Part shown: in pieces, positions 40,866-50,957 of the stretch | Numbering within the stretch: the stretch's first letter is position 1 | Layout: every line of letters begins with the position of its first letter | From: Bradyrhizobium sp. OK095 | GTDB lineage: Bacteria > Pseudomonadota > Alphaproteobacteria > Rhizobiales > Xanthobacteraceae | NCBI RefSeq assembly: GCF_900109945.1 | Contig: NZ_FOBX01000004.1 | Coordinates: 372,001-436,000, forward strand | DNA: 64,000 bases | Direction of reading: 5' to 3' | Notes under the pieces: generated by a model | What the model saw: the letters and a program-made list of their open reading frames with translations, nothing else | The model's database searches: none | Told to the model about the DNA's origin: nothing | Translations under genes and position numbers: made by a program

Positions 40866-42986
40866 TTACCGCCCCGCCTTCACCAAACCCGCCAAACTCG
40901 CAGCCAGCTCGTCGCTCCGGAATGGTTTCGTCAGCCGTGACAAATCCGGCGTGATGCCTTCGTTGTTGGCATAACCTGAGACCACGAGGATTTGCAGCTC
41001 GGGATACTGGTTGCGCAGCGCGAGGCCCAAGTCCGTTCCGCTCATGCCCGGCATCAGATGGTCGGTGACAAGCAGGTTCGGCCGCAGGCCGTCCCTGACA
41101 CGTTGAAGCGCATCTTCGGCCGAACCCGCTTCGACGACCCTGTAGCCGAGCTCGCTCAGCATCTCGGCGGTGCTCATGCGCACCAGCGGTTCGTCATCCA
41201 CCAGCAGCGCGGTGCCGGCGGGAAGTGGCCGCAGTTCTGGTTGTGCGACTGTCACGATCGGCCCCGCGGCCGCGTGGCTGACCGGCAACCATAACTCCAC
41301 TGTTGTCCCGGAGCCCACGGCGCTCCTGATCGTCAGCGCGCCGCCGAGCTGTGAGGCGAGGCCGTGGACCATCGAAAGGCCGAGGCCGGTCCCTTGGCCG
41401 ACGCCCTTGGTCGAGAAGAACGGTTCGACGGCGTGCGCCTGTGTCGTCTCGTCCATGCCGATGCCGGTATCAGCGACCGAGATGCAGACATATGTGCCCG
41501 GCGCCAGGTCCGCGTCGTGCTCGCTGGTCACCGTGCGGGCCTTGGCGGAGATGCGCAGGCACCCGCCATCTGGCATGGCATCCCTGGCATTCACGCTGAG
41601 ATTCAGGATCGCCATCTCGACCTGGTTGGGATCGGCCATGGCCTCGGGAATGCCTAGCGGCGTGTCCAGCGTCAGCTGGATCTGCGGGCCTGTCGTGCTC
41701 AAGATCAGATCGCCCATGTCGGCCACGAGCCGGCCGATGTTGACCGGAACGGCTTGAAGCGGTTGCCGGCGCGCAAAGGCCAGCAGACGCTGCACCAGCG
41801 TCTTGGCGCGCTCGGCCGCCTGGGCTGCGCCGGCAATGAGGCGATGCTCGCGCTCGCCGCCGATGCCCTTGCGCTGAAACATGTCGAGCAGGCCGACGAT
41901 CGGTGTGAGCAGATTGTTGAAGTCGTGTGCGACGCCGCCTGTGAGCTGGCCCATCGCCTCCATCTTCTGGGCCTGACGCAGCGCTTCCTCGGCCTGCGCG
42001 AGCCGTGCCTGCTCCTCCAGCCGATCCGTGACGTCGACCCCGGTCAGGAATGCACCGATCCGCGTGCCGTCAGGAGCGCGCAGCACCTCGAATTTCATCT
42101 CGTAGACGCGGCGCTCGAACCGGGGATCGCCGAACTCCTCGATGTTGGTGAAGGCTTCGCCCTCCAACGCCCGGCTCCAGATCGCGATTGCCGCAGCGAG
42201 ATGCTCGGGCCGGTCGGCCAGGAATTCGTGCAGGGAATCTCCGACGTTCGGCCGCTTGCCGTAGATGCGCTGATACGCATCGGCGCAGGACGTGTTGATC
42301 GCGAGCCAGCGATAGCCGAGATCGAGCGCTTGAATCTGCCCGTCGGTGGTTTCCACGATCGTGGCGAGCAGATGACGCTCGACAGTTCGTTCGGCCACGC
42401 GCTGCTCGAGCGTGGCGTTCAGCTCTCGGTACCGCGCTTCGCTGGCCCGCAGCCGCGTCACGCCCAACACGCGTTCGGTGGTCTCCGAGACGAGACAGAG
42501 CACGCCGCCGACCGAGCCGTCATCATCAGGCACGGCGGAATACGAGACATCCCAATAGCTGGTCTCGCCGTAGCCATGACGCTCGACGTAGAACGGACGA
42601 TCCTTCGCGGCGAATGTCTTCCTGGTTTGACGGACGCCTGACAGCAGCGGTTCGAGATCGTCCCACAGCTCGCCCCAGTTCTCGATCGCCGGGCGGCCGA
42701 GGGCGCGGGGGTGGTTGGCGCCGATGCCCGGCGCGTAGGCGTCATTGTAGAGAGCGACGAAGTCGGGGCCCCAGAACAAAACGATCTGGGCTTGGGCGGG
42801 CAGCATCATGCTGACCGTCGCCTTCAGGGCCTGGGACCAGTCGCGGGGAGGACCGAGCGGTGAATCCGACCAGTCGAGCGAGCGCATCGCGGCGCCCAGC
42901 TCGCCGCCGTCGGCGAGGAAGCTTATATCAGTCGACTGCCGAGCAGTATTCTCAGACAGCACCTGATCCCCCGCGACGCGTGACAT
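40866..42986 (-). CDS. Hybrid histidine kinase (PAS-HisKA-HATPase-REC)
   Basis: A 706-residue soluble sensor kinase. Order: an N-terminal PAS/GAF-like sensor ([19 protein letters not shown] onward), a second PAS domain with a coiled linker, the phosphoacceptor helix ([21 protein letters not shown]), an HATPase_c domain (N box [15 protein letters not shown] boxes VADTGIGM and [11 protein letters not shown]), and a receiver domain ([12 protein letters not shown] with phosphoacceptor Asp in [16 protein letters not shown]). The HDFNN motif and fused REC are typical of Bradyrhizobium blue-light/PAS-type hybrid kinases; the sensor lacks the NCRFL motif of LOV domains. No partner regulator is adjacent. 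Confidence 0.88.
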   Translation of the reverse strand: MSRVAGDQVLSENTARQSTDISFLADGGELGAAMRSLDWSDSPLGPPRDWSQALKATVSMMLPAQAQIVLFWGPDFVALYNDAYAPGIGANHPRALGRPAIENWGELWDDLEPLLSGVRQTRKTFAAKDRPFYVERHGYGETSYWDVSYSAVPDDDGSVGGVLCLVSETTERVLGVTRLRASEARYRELNATLEQRVAERTVERHLLATIVETTDGQIQALDLGYRWLAINTSCADAYQRIYGKRPNVGDSLHEFLADRPEHLAAAIAIWSRALEGEAFTNIEEFGDPRFERRVYEMKFEVLRAPDGTRIGAFLTGVDVTDRLEEQARLAQAEEALRQAQKMEAMGQLTGGVAHDFNNLLTPIVGLLDMFQRKGIGGEREHRLIAGAAQAAERAKTLVQRLLAFARRQPLQAVPVNIGRLVADMGDLILSTTGPQIQLTLDTPLGIPEAMADPNQVEMAILNLSVNARDAMPDGGCLRISAKARTVTSEHDADLAPGTYVCISVADTGIGMDETTQAHAVEPFFSTKGVGQGTGLGLSMVHGLASQLGGALTIRSAVGSGTTVELWLPVSHAAAGPIVTVAQPELRPLPAGTALLVDDEPLVRMSTAEMLSELGYRVVEAGSAEDALQRVRDGLRPNLLVTDHLMPGMSGTDLGLALRNQYPELQILVVSGYANNEGITPDLSRLTKPFRSDELAASLAGLVKAGR

Positions 42987-43121
42987 GGGCATCTTTGCCC
43001 ATTCGAGCCCGAATTTCGCGGACTCAACGGTCGTTAACGCGCAATGCAGAATCTGGTTCCATTCCAGTGGTTTGACCCCACCCTTGTGCTATTGCTTCAC
43101 CCCGCAACGACGCGAGGTACC

Positions 43122-43811
43122 ATGCTCCCCATTCCCGCCGACATCTTCACCGAGCCCGAGGACGTCTCGCCCGACAGCCTTGCCAATCTCGGCCCGCTCC
43201 GCCGGCTCGCCGGCACCTGGCAGGCGGACAAAGGCATAGACATCAATCCGAAGGCGGAGGGGCCGGAGCGGCGGACCTTCATCGAGCATATCCGGATGGA
43301 CCCGATCGATCCGCAGGCCAATGGGCCGCAGCTGCTCTATGGACTGCGCTATCACATCCACATCAATACGCCCGAGGAAGACATCACCTTCCACGACCAG
43401 GTCGGCTACTGGCTGTGGGAGCCCGCGACCGGGTTGATCATGCAGACGCTAGCGATCCCGCGCGGGCAAGTGCTGCTGGCGTCGGGCAAGGCCGGACCGG
43501 ATGACAGGAAGATCTCGGTGACGGCGAAGCGCGGCGACACCGCTTACGGGGTCTGTTCGACCGACTTTCTGGAACAGGCCTTCCGCACCGATTCCTACCG
43601 CTGCGACATCACCTTCAACGACGACGGAAGCTGGACCTATCTGATCCAGACCGAGTTGTTCGTCCGCGGCGCGCCGTTCAATCATCACGACAGCAACACG
43701 CTCCAGCTGGTCGCGCCGCCAAAACTCAATCCGCTCGCGGTGATCGTGAACGATCGCGCCAAAGACAACGCCAAGAACGGCGGATCCAAGAGCGGCGGAA
43801 CGGCGGCTTGA
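43122..43811 (+). CDS. Nitrobindin-like haem-binding beta-barrel protein
   Basis: A 229-residue protein of the FABP-like/nitrobindin (THAP4 C-terminal, former DUF1794) type. The signature GPLRRLAGTWQADKGID and the segment TFHDQVGYWLWEPATGLIMQTLAIPRGQ fit the family, where a histidine near the barrel mouth binds ferric haem and can isomerise peroxynitrite or bind NO. Known family members are shorter (about 160-200 residues); the extra C-terminal tail is Lys/Asn/Gly-rich. The ATG at 43122 is the family-like start. Confidence 0.7.
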   Translation: MLPIPADIFTEPEDVSPDSLANLGPLRRLAGTWQADKGIDINPKAEGPERRTFIEHIRMDPIDPQANGPQLLYGLRYHIHINTPEEDITFHDQVGYWLWEPATGLIMQTLAIPRGQVLLASGKAGPDDRKISVTAKRGDTAYGVCSTDFLEQAFRTDSYRCDITFNDDGSWTYLIQTELFVRGAPFNHHDSNTLQLVAPPKLNPLAVIVNDRAKDNAKNGGSKSGGTAA

Positions 43812-43830
43812 GCGTGGTCCGGAGATTTGC

Positions 43831-44541
43831 ATGAAGCCTTATGTCATCTGTCTGATGCATTCGAGCCTCGACGGCCGTACGCATCCCAGCCGCTGGCGTC
43901 CGAAGGGCGCCGGCACGGATTGGTTCGAGACAATCCATGGCGAGCTCGGCGGCGACGCCTGGGTGATCGGCCGCGTCACCGGCTCGGAGTTTGCCAAGGG
44001 TAAGCCCTATCCCGCGACGGCGGACGAAAAGTTTCCCCGCGAAAACTGGTTCGCGCGGCGCGATGCGAAAACCTATGGTGTCGTGCTCGACGCGCAGGGC
44101 AAGATCGGCTGGGGCCGCTCCGACATCGGCGGCGATCCGATCGTCGCCGTGCTGACCGAGAGCGTGCCGGATTCGCATCTCGCAGGGCTTCGCGGCGAGG
44201 GCGTGTCCTACATCTTTGCGGGCAAGTCGGAGATCGATCTGGCGCTCGCGCTGGACATTCTCAGTCGTGAGCTCGGGGTGAAGCGGTTGCTGGTGGAGGG
44301 CGGCGGCGTCGCCAATGGCGCGTTCCTGCGCGCCGGTCTCATCGACGAGTTCAATCTGATCCTCAGCCCCGCGATCGATGGCGCCAAGGGCGCTCCCTTC
44401 GTGTTCTCTTCGACGGACGCGGACAGCGACAAGCGCGCGCCGCTTGCCGCGATGACGTTGGAGAATGTGCGGGAGCTCGGCGGCGGCGTCCTGCTGTTGC
44501 GCTACCTGATCAAGAACGATCCGCAAGGCGTGGCCGGGTAA
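43831..44541 (+). CDS. RibD C-terminal-domain (DHFR-like) reductase
   Basis: A 236-residue stand-alone reductase of the RibD C-terminal fold: PYVICLMHSSLDGRTHPSRW at the start, the NADPH-loop region VLTESVPDSHLAGLRGEGVSYIFAGK, and LLVEGGGVANGAFLRAGLIDEFNLILSPAIDG, the conserved VEGGxxxN...GLVDE pattern. Such proteins reduce small carbonyl or pterin-like substrates; a riboflavin role is unlikely without rib neighbours. It lies 19 bp after the nitrobindin-like gene and ten before an amine oxidase gene, so the three probably form an operon. Confidence 0.8.
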   Translation: MKPYVICLMHSSLDGRTHPSRWRPKGAGTDWFETIHGELGGDAWVIGRVTGSEFAKGKPYPATADEKFPRENWFARRDAKTYGVVLDAQGKIGWGRSDIGGDPIVAVLTESVPDSHLAGLRGEGVSYIFAGKSEIDLALALDILSRELGVKRLLVEGGGVANGAFLRAGLIDEFNLILSPAIDGAKGAPFVFSSTDADSDKRAPLAAMTLENVRELGGGVLLLRYLIKNDPQGVAG

Positions 44542-44550
44542 AGCGCGGGC

Positions 44551-45822
44551 ATGTCTGACACGTCCGAGCACATCATCGTTGTCGGCGCCGGCGCGGCCGG
44601 CCTGATCGCGGCACGCGAACTCGCGCGTGCCGGGAAGAGGGTGACGATCCTGGAGGCGCGCGAGCGTTGCGGTGGGCGTATTCACCCGCTGCTTGCTGCG
44701 GAGTTCGGCTATCCCGCCGACGGCGGCGCCGAATTCGTCCATGGCGAGGCGCCGGTCACGCGCGCTCTGCTGAGCGAGGCGCGTTTGTCCCTTCAGGAGA
44801 TCGAAGGCACGCAATGGAGCTTTGACGGTGCAAGCTTCTCGCGCGAAAGCCGTCACGATCCGCATGAGGCGGAGCTGCATGCCGTGCTCGGGGAGTTGAA
44901 GGACGACCTCACCGTCACCGATTTCCTGCGCCGTCATTTTGCCGGACCCGAATACGGCCGGCTGCGCACCTCGATCGAGCGCATGGTCGAGGGCTACGAC
45001 GCCGCCGATCCCGCGCGCGCCTCCATTCTGGCGCTGCGCGAAGAGTGGATGGATGGTGGGCGCCACACCCAGGCGCGCATCGTTGGCGGCTATGGCGCGT
45101 TGATCGATTTTCTGGCGGCTGAGTGCCGCAGGCATGGCGCGGCGATCAGCTTTGGCTGCGTGGTGTCGGCTATCGATGAGAAGGACGGCGCAGTCGTCGT
45201 CCGCTGTGTGGGCGGCGACGTGCATGGCTGCAATCGCGTGATCGTCACCGTCCCGCTGCCGTTGCTGCGGGACATCGCTCTGCCCGCGGCCGCGCGCGCG
45301 AAGGCTGCGGTGGCCTGCGACATCGGCTTTGGCAGCGTGATCAAAATCCTGCTGCGGTTCGCGCGGCCATGGTGGCGCGAGGTGAAGCTGGATCTTGCAG
45401 ATATGACTTTCCTGCTGTCGGACCAGACCATCCCGGTGTGGTGGACGCGCTATCCGGAGCCGCATCCCGTGCTCACCGGCTGGTTCGGCGGCCCGCGCAC
45501 CGCGGAGCTGCAAAGCCTCGATCCGCAAGGGCTGATCGATGCCGGGCTCGATTCGCTCGCCGCCATCTTCGCCCTGCCGCGAGAGGAGATCGCGCGCGAC
45601 CTCGTCGCAGCTGCGGCGACGAACTGGGCGCACGATCCTTTCGCCCGCGGCGCCTATTCCTGGGCGATGCCGGCGACGCGCGAGGCGCAAGCGATCCTGG
45701 CGCGCGCCGACGGCCCCGTGCTGTTTTCCGGTGAGGCGCTCTATCGCGGCCGCGACATGGGTACCGTCGAGGCCGCGCTGGCGAGCGGGCTGGAGACGGC
45801 GGGGATGATCCTGCGCAAATAA
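44551..45822 (+). CDS. Flavin-dependent monoamine oxidase family protein
   Basis: A 423-residue FAD amine oxidase. The dinucleotide-binding start VVGAGAAGLIAARELARAGKRVTILEARERCGGRIH is exact for the family, and the C-terminal FAD motif appears as PVLFSGEALYRGRDMGTVEAALASG. Substrate not predictable. Last gene of a probable three-gene operon, ended by a strong hairpin at 45824. Confidence 0.88.
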   Translation: MSDTSEHIIVVGAGAAGLIAARELARAGKRVTILEARERCGGRIHPLLAAEFGYPADGGAEFVHGEAPVTRALLSEARLSLQEIEGTQWSFDGASFSRESRHDPHEAELHAVLGELKDDLTVTDFLRRHFAGPEYGRLRTSIERMVEGYDAADPARASILALREEWMDGGRHTQARIVGGYGALIDFLAAECRRHGAAISFGCVVSAIDEKDGAVVVRCVGGDVHGCNRVIVTVPLPLLRDIALPAAARAKAAVACDIGFGSVIKILLRFARPWWREVKLDLADMTFLLSDQTIPVWWTRYPEPHPVLTGWFGGPRTAELQSLDPQGLIDAGLDSLAAIFALPREEIARDLVAAAATNWAHDPFARGAYSWAMPATREAQAILARADGPVLFSGEALYRGRDMGTVEAALASGLETAGMILRK

Positions 45823-45823
45823 A

Positions 45824-45849
45824 AAAGGCCCGCGTGTTCGCGGGCCTTT
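45824..45849. terminator. Bidirectional rho-independent terminator
   Basis: AAAGGCCCGCG and CGCGGGCCTTT form a perfect 11-bp stem around TGTT, preceded by an A-run and followed by TTT. It sits two bases after the amine oxidase stop and 22 before the stop of the minus-strand gene at 45871, so it serves both. Confidence 0.9.
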
Positions 45850-45870
45850 CGTTCGTCCGTGTCAGTCCGC

Positions 45871-46176
45871 TCACCAGCGGTTGCCGCCGAAGCCGAAGGT
45901 CACGTTCGGACCGCCGCCGCCGTAATACCCGTACGGTCCGCCGCCATAATAGCCATGGTGTCGCGGGTAATAGCCGTAGCTCCGGTGGTGTGGGCGATAA
46001 TAGCCGTGCTGGTGATGGCGCCATTGGTGATGGCGCTGGCCATGATGATGGTGCCGGTGTTGTGCGCTGACGTCCGTCGGCGCTTTCTGCTTCGCGCCTG
46101 TGTTGGCCGCGTTCGCCGCCGAACCGCCGGCCAGCGCCGCAGCACCGACGGCCATCGCGACAATGAGATACTTCAT
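45871..46176 (-). CDS. Secreted His/Gly/Tyr-rich small protein
   Basis: A 101-residue exported protein: signal peptide (MKYLIVAMAVGAAALAGGSA), then a histidine-rich middle (HRHHHHGQRHHQWRHHQHG) and a Gly/Tyr-rich end (YYGGGPYGYYGGGGPN, FGFGGNRW). Such low-complexity periplasmic proteins bind divalent metals or coat the envelope; no specific role is established. The ATG at 46176 gives the signal peptide and is preferred to the frame start at 46317. Confidence 0.65.
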   Translation of the reverse strand: MKYLIVAMAVGAAALAGGSAANAANTGAKQKAPTDVSAQHRHHHHGQRHHQWRHHQHGYYRPHHRSYGYYPRHHGYYGGGPYGYYGGGGPNVTFGFGGNRW

Positions 46177-46340
46177 GTCATCACTCCAGTTGAATGTCGT
46201 GTGACAACAGATGGGCGCTGGCTGCGTTCCGGCCAGTGCGGGCGTCGAAACGACGCAGCGCGCGATGTTCGATCTCACACGAATGATCGCGCGTCGTGAG
46301 ATGTATTGTCGCATCACGGGCGCTCATCGCGCCGCCGCCA

Positions 46341-46910
46341 TCACTTCGCCGCGAATGATGCGATCACGTCGTCAGTGGTGACGATCCGCGCGAATTCGCC
46401 GTTGAGATTCGACAGCGTCATCGCATGGATCGCCTCGGCGGAATGCGCATCACCGTCGGGCCCGATGCGGTCGAACGTCCAGGTCGCATCGCGCACCAAG
46501 CGCGCATCGAAGCCGAGATTGCCGGCCATCCGCGTCGTCGTCTCGACGCAATGATTGGTAGTGGCGCCGCAGATGACGAGCGTGGTGATGCCGGCTGCAC
46601 GCAGGCGCGTCTCGAGGTCGGTGCCGATGAAGGCGCTGTTGACGCGCTTGACGATGACGGGCTCGCCCGCTTCCTCGCGCGCCTCGTCCTTGACCGCGTA
46701 GCCGGAACGCGACGGTAGAAACGTCGAGTTCGGCTTGGTACCCTCATGGCGGATGTGAACAATCGGCGCGCCGCTGGCCCTGGACGCTTTGAGCAGATCG
46801 ACGATGCGTGCCACCGCATCCGGATTGTTACGGCGCTTGCCCGCCGCCTCCCATTCGTCGAACGCGCGCTGGACGTCGACGACGATGAGGGCGGGGAGGG
46901 GGATGGTCAT
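46341..46910 (-). CDS. Isochorismatase-like cysteine hydrolase
   Basis: A 189-residue hydrolase of the isochorismatase/nicotinamidase superfamily with its catalytic triad: Asp in VVDVQRAFDEW, Lys in VIVKRVNSAFIGTDLE and Cys in ICGATTNHCVETTTRMA, preceded by the usual cis-peptide region. It cleaves amide or ester bonds in small molecules; the exact substrate is unknown. Stands alone on the minus strand. Confidence 0.85.
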   Translation of the reverse strand: MTIPLPALIVVDVQRAFDEWEAAGKRRNNPDAVARIVDLLKASRASGAPIVHIRHEGTKPNSTFLPSRSGYAVKDEAREEAGEPVIVKRVNSAFIGTDLETRLRAAGITTLVICGATTNHCVETTTRMAGNLGFDARLVRDATWTFDRIGPDGDAHSAEAIHAMTLSNLNGEFARIVTTDDVIASFAAK

Positions 46911-47008
46911 GATCGAACCTTTCGGACGGCCTGTTGGGCCGACTATGCGAGGCGATCAGGGAAGCGCAATGCCAATCTTCCCTCGTTTCGCGACGTGACC
47001 CGTAGCCC

Positions 47009-47356
47009 TCACGGATGCGGATCGGGAAACCCATGGCGTTCGGACAGCGCGGCGAGGATCGCGTCCTTGTCGGCGATGAAGGCGCGGCCGTGGTGGCTGC
47101 CGGTCTGGTGCGGCGAGGTCGCGCCGTCCGCCAATACGAGCAGCGGCAGCCACTGGTTCTCCTCGCCGACCATTGCGATCACTTCCTGCCGCGGCCGCGG
47201 CCAGGCGATGCGTTCGACGTCGAGCCTTTCGGCAAGCTGCGGAAACGAGGCGAGCAGTCCCTCGATCAGCACGCAATGCCAGCAATAGAAACGCCGGCCC
47301 GGATAGGCGGGGTCTTCGAAACCGGGGCGCAGCAGAAACAGACGGTCGCGCGTCAT
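47009..47356 (-). CDS. DUF3088 thioredoxin-like protein
   Basis: A 115-residue protein of DUF3088: LRPGFEDPAYPGRRFYCWHCVLIEGLLASFP is the family opening, with a CWHC pair in a thioredoxin-like position. No biochemical function is known. The aspartate- and proline-rich C-terminus is normal for the family. Confidence 0.75.
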   Translation of the reverse strand: MTRDRLFLLRPGFEDPAYPGRRFYCWHCVLIEGLLASFPQLAERLDVERIAWPRPRQEVIAMVGEENQWLPLLVLADGATSPHQTGSHHGRAFIADKDAILAALSERHGFPDPHP

Positions 47357-47466
47357 GGGTCGCTCCGAAGCATGGCCGGCTTGCTGAGGATCAAGGCCGC
47401 AAGGGCTGGCCGGCCTAGTGTCGAGCCCCCAAATTGATTGGGAATCGACGGTCAGGAAAGGACGCC

Positions 47467-49281
47467 ATGCCGGGGCCGATCAGTCAACCGCAGACGCTCA
47501 CTGATGTGAAGACATTGCCGCAGCTGCTGCGCTGGCGCGTCAAGGCGACGCCGACGGGGGAAGCCTATCGCCATTTCGACGCGGATGCCGGGCGCTGGAT
47601 CAGCCAGTCCTGGCACGAAATCGACGCGGAATTCGAGCTGTGGCGGCGGGCGCTGGCCGCGGAGGATCTGTCGCCCGGCGAGCGCGTCGCGATCCTGATG
47701 CCGAACGGGATTCCACATGTCGCCATGGACCAGGCGGCGCTGTCGCGCGGCCTCGTGCCGGTGCCGATGCATGCGGTCGACAACCCCGACAGCATCGCCT
47801 ACATCCTCGCCGATTCGGGTGCGCTGCTGCTGTTCGTGGATACGCTGTCGCGCTGGCAGGCGATCGTGGCCACCGGCCAGCCGCTCGACACGCTCAAGCG
47901 CATCGTCTGCGCCGACATCACCGGGTCGTCACCTGACGATAAGCGCATCGTTGCGCTCGACGCGTGGCTTGCATCCGCACCAGGCGCGACCGCGCCCTTG
48001 CCCGACGTCGCGGTGGCGCCGGACGATCTCGCCGCCATCGTCTACACCTCGGGCACCACAGGGCGGCCGAAGGGCGTGATGCTGTCGCATGACAATGTCG
48101 TCGCCAATGTGAAGGCGATCGCCGGTCGGATCGCGGCTGCGCCGGATGACGTGTTCTTGTCGTTCCTGCCGCTCTCGCACACCTTCGAGCGCACCGGCGG
48201 CTATTACTATCCGATCGCGGCCGGGGCCTGCGTCGCCTATGCGCGCTCGGTGCCGCTGCTTTCCGAGGATCTGAAGCATGTGCGGCCGACGGTGCTGATC
48301 TCGGTGCCGCGGATCTATGAACGCATCCACGCGCTGATCATGCAGCATCGCGACGCCGCCGGGACCATGGAGCGAACGCTGCTCGATCTCACGCTCGCCG
48401 TCGGCGGCCGGCGTTTTGATGCGCGGCAGGGGCGCGGCACCTTATCGGTGCTCGACCGGCTGGCATGGCCGCTGTTGAAGCGGCTCGTCGCCGACAAGGT
48501 GCTGGCGCAGCTCGGCGGCCGGCTGCGTGTCGCGGTCTCCGGCGGCGCGCCGATCGCCGAGCCCGTCATCCGCCTGTTTCTCGCGCTCGGGCTCGACATC
48601 CTCCAGGGCTACGGCATGACCGAGACCTCACCGGTCGTCTCGGTCAACACGCCGGAGGATAACGACCCGCATTCGGTCGGCCACGTGCTTGACGGCGTCG
48701 AGGTCAAGCTCAGTGAGAACGACGAATTGTTGGTGCGCGGTCCCAGCGTAATGCTCGGCTACTGGCACAGGGTGGAGGAGACGCGTCGCGTGAAGGACGC
48801 CGACGGCTGGCTGCACACCGGCGACCAGGCGCGCATCGAGAATGGCCGCATCACCATCACCGGCCGCATCAAGGATATCCTGGTGACATCCACGGGCGAG
48901 AAGATCGCACCGGTGGACCTCGAGACCGCGATCCTCGCCGATCCCTTGTTCGAGCAGGTGCTGGTGGTCGGCGAGCAGCGCCCCTTTCTCACCGCGCTGG
49001 TCGTGCTCAACGCAAAGGCCTGGGTGCAGGAGAAGGAAAGGTTAGCTGCGAGCGGCAAGCAGGGTGGCGCGGCGGAGCGGGCCGCTCTGCTGGCGCGGAT
49101 CGCGGCGGCGGTAAAATCCTATCCATCCTACGCGACCCCGCGCGCGGTGTGGTGGACGCTGGACCCCTGGACCATTGCCGCCGGCCTGCTGACGCCGACC
49201 CTGAAGAACAAGCGCCCCGCGCTCGAACATCGTTTTGCAGACGAGATCGCGCAGATCTACGCCAAGAAGCCACCACAATAA
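47467..49281 (+). CDS. Long-chain acyl-CoA synthetase (AMP-forming)
   Basis: A 604-residue ANL-family ligase that activates fatty acids with ATP and CoA. The P-loop-like motif YTSGTTGRPKGVMLSH (about residue 193), the L-motif GYGMTETSPVV, and HTGDQARIENGRITITGRIKDILVTSTGEKIAP are all present. This matches bacterial FadD15-like synthetases. The ATG at 47467 is preferred to the start at 47434. Directly upstream of an oleate hydratase gene, consistent with use of unsaturated fatty acids. Confidence 0.88.
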   Translation: MPGPISQPQTLTDVKTLPQLLRWRVKATPTGEAYRHFDADAGRWISQSWHEIDAEFELWRRALAAEDLSPGERVAILMPNGIPHVAMDQAALSRGLVPVPMHAVDNPDSIAYILADSGALLLFVDTLSRWQAIVATGQPLDTLKRIVCADITGSSPDDKRIVALDAWLASAPGATAPLPDVAVAPDDLAAIVYTSGTTGRPKGVMLSHDNVVANVKAIAGRIAAAPDDVFLSFLPLSHTFERTGGYYYPIAAGACVAYARSVPLLSEDLKHVRPTVLISVPRIYERIHALIMQHRDAAGTMERTLLDLTLAVGGRRFDARQGRGTLSVLDRLAWPLLKRLVADKVLAQLGGRLRVAVSGGAPIAEPVIRLFLALGLDILQGYGMTETSPVVSVNTPEDNDPHSVGHVLDGVEVKLSENDELLVRGPSVMLGYWHRVEETRRVKDADGWLHTGDQARIENGRITITGRIKDILVTSTGEKIAPVDLETAILADPLFEQVLVVGEQRPFLTALVVLNAKAWVQEKERLAASGKQGGAAERAALLARIAAAVKSYPSYATPRAVWWTLDPWTIAAGLLTPTLKNKRPALEHRFADEIAQIYAKKPPQ

Positions 49282-49387
49282 CGCCGTCGTGATTCTCGTC
49301 TTTCGCCGCGCTTGATCCAGCGCAACTTCGGCCGCGCCTCCACATGCAATGTCGCCGCGAAAATTCGAATTGTAATCGAGGCAAGTC

Positions 49388-50947
49388 ATGAAGGCGTATT
49401 TCATCGGTGGGGGCATCGGATCGCTCGCGGGCGCGGCGTTCCTGGTTCGCGATGCGCAGCTGCCGGGGCGCGACATCGTGATCTACGAGGCGCAACCGCT
49501 GGTCGGCGGCAGCCTCGACGGCGCGCTGCTCGCGAGCGGCGCCTATTCGCTGCGCGGCGGGCGTATGCTCACCACCGATCACTACGAATGCACCTGGGAC
49601 CTGCTCTCGGGTATTCCCTCGCTCGAACGTCCAGGCCTCAGCGTGCGCGAGGAGACCGTCGCGTTCAATCTGGAAAACCCGGCGCATTCCCAGGCGCGGC
49701 TGGTCGATCGCAACCGCTTCAAGATCGACGTCTCGCATATGGGCTTCTCCGGGCGTGACCGGCTGGAGCTGTTGCGGCTTGCCGAGGCGTCGGAGGAGAC
49801 GCTCGGCAACAGCCGGATCACCGACTGGCTGTCGCCAAAATTCTTCGAATCCAATTTCTGGTTCATGTGGCAGACCACCTTTGCTTTCCAGCCCTGGCAC
49901 AGCGCGGTCGAGCTGAAGCGCTATCTGCACCGCTTCATGAGCGAATTCCCGCGCATCGAGACCCTCGCCGGCGTCAAGCGCACCGTCTACAATCAGTATG
50001 ACGCAATCGTGCGGCCGCTTGCCGACTGGCTGAAGCGGCAGGGCGTGCAGTTCGTGCGCGGCACTGGCGTCACCGACATGACGCTCGAAGACGAGGGCGG
50101 TCGTGTGCGCGTGCGCCAGCTCGCGCTCGACCGCGATGGTCGCATCGCCAATGTCCGCCTTGAGGACGACGACCTCGTGTTCTTCCAGAACGGTTCGATG
50201 ACCGATGCTTCGAGCGTGGGCACCATGACCGAGCCGGCTCCGCGCCTGACCAAGAAAGACAGCCAGGGCTGGGCGCTGTGGGAGAGCATCGCGAAAGAGC
50301 GGCCTGAATTCGGCAATCCGTCCGCGTTCAACACCTCGATCCCCGAATCATACTGGCTGTCCTTCACCGTCACCTGCCGCGATCCGCGCTTTTTCGACAA
50401 GATGGAGGCGTTCTCCGGCAACAGGGCCGGCACGGGCGGGCTTGTGACGTTCAGGGATTCCAACTGGCTGATGTCGGTGGTGCTGTATCACCAGCCGCAT
50501 TTCGTCGACCAGCCGAAGGACGTGCAGGTGTTCTGGGGCTATGCGTTGCATCCGGACCGCGTCGGCAATTTTGTCGCCAAGCCGATGTCCGAGTGCGGCG
50601 GTGCCGACATCCTGAACGAGCTGTGCGGGCATCTGAATTTCGATCGCGAATTGTTCGAGACGGCGATCTGCGTTCCGTGCCGCATGCCCTACATCACCAG
50701 CATGTTCATGCCGCGCAACCGGACCGACCGGCCGCTGCCGGTGCCCAAAAATTCGGTCAACCTCGCCTTCGTCAGCCAGTTCGTCGAGATTCCTGACGAC
50801 GTCGTGTTCACCGTCGAATATTCGGTGCGCGCGGCGCAGATGGCGGTCTATCAGCTCATGAAGATCGATCGCCCGGTGCCGCCGGTGACCCGCCACGACA
50901 AGTCGCTCGCGGTGATCTTCGCAACGCTGGAGAAGGCATTCGCGTAA
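49388..50947 (+). CDS. Oleate hydratase
   Basis: A 519-residue FAD-binding enzyme that adds water across the cis-9 double bond of oleate to give 10-hydroxystearate. Recognised by FIGGGIGSLAGAAFLVRDA, EAQPLVGGSLDGALL, YSLRGGRMLTTDHYECTWDLL and FWFMWQTTFAFQPWHS, and by VTCRDPRFFDKMEAFSGN later on. Length is typical of one oleate hydratase subfamily. It usually detoxifies free unsaturated fatty acids. It follows an acyl-CoA synthetase by 106 bp. Confidence 0.92.
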   Translation: MKAYFIGGGIGSLAGAAFLVRDAQLPGRDIVIYEAQPLVGGSLDGALLASGAYSLRGGRMLTTDHYECTWDLLSGIPSLERPGLSVREETVAFNLENPAHSQARLVDRNRFKIDVSHMGFSGRDRLELLRLAEASEETLGNSRITDWLSPKFFESNFWFMWQTTFAFQPWHSAVELKRYLHRFMSEFPRIETLAGVKRTVYNQYDAIVRPLADWLKRQGVQFVRGTGVTDMTLEDEGGRVRVRQLALDRDGRIANVRLEDDDLVFFQNGSMTDASSVGTMTEPAPRLTKKDSQGWALWESIAKERPEFGNPSAFNTSIPESYWLSFTVTCRDPRFFDKMEAFSGNRAGTGGLVTFRDSNWLMSVVLYHQPHFVDQPKDVQVFWGYALHPDRVGNFVAKPMSECGGADILNELCGHLNFDRELFETAICVPCRMPYITSMFMPRNRTDRPLPVPKNSVNLAFVSQFVEIPDDVVFTVEYSVRAAQMAVYQLMKIDRPVPPVTRHDKSLAVIFATLEKAFA

Positions 50948-50957
50948 GGGGGGGCGG

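Noticed and set aside
43726..45690. 654-codon open frame on the minus strand
   Set aside because: Antisense to the RibD-type reductase and amine oxidase genes, both with full family motifs; composition is typical of a shadow frame.
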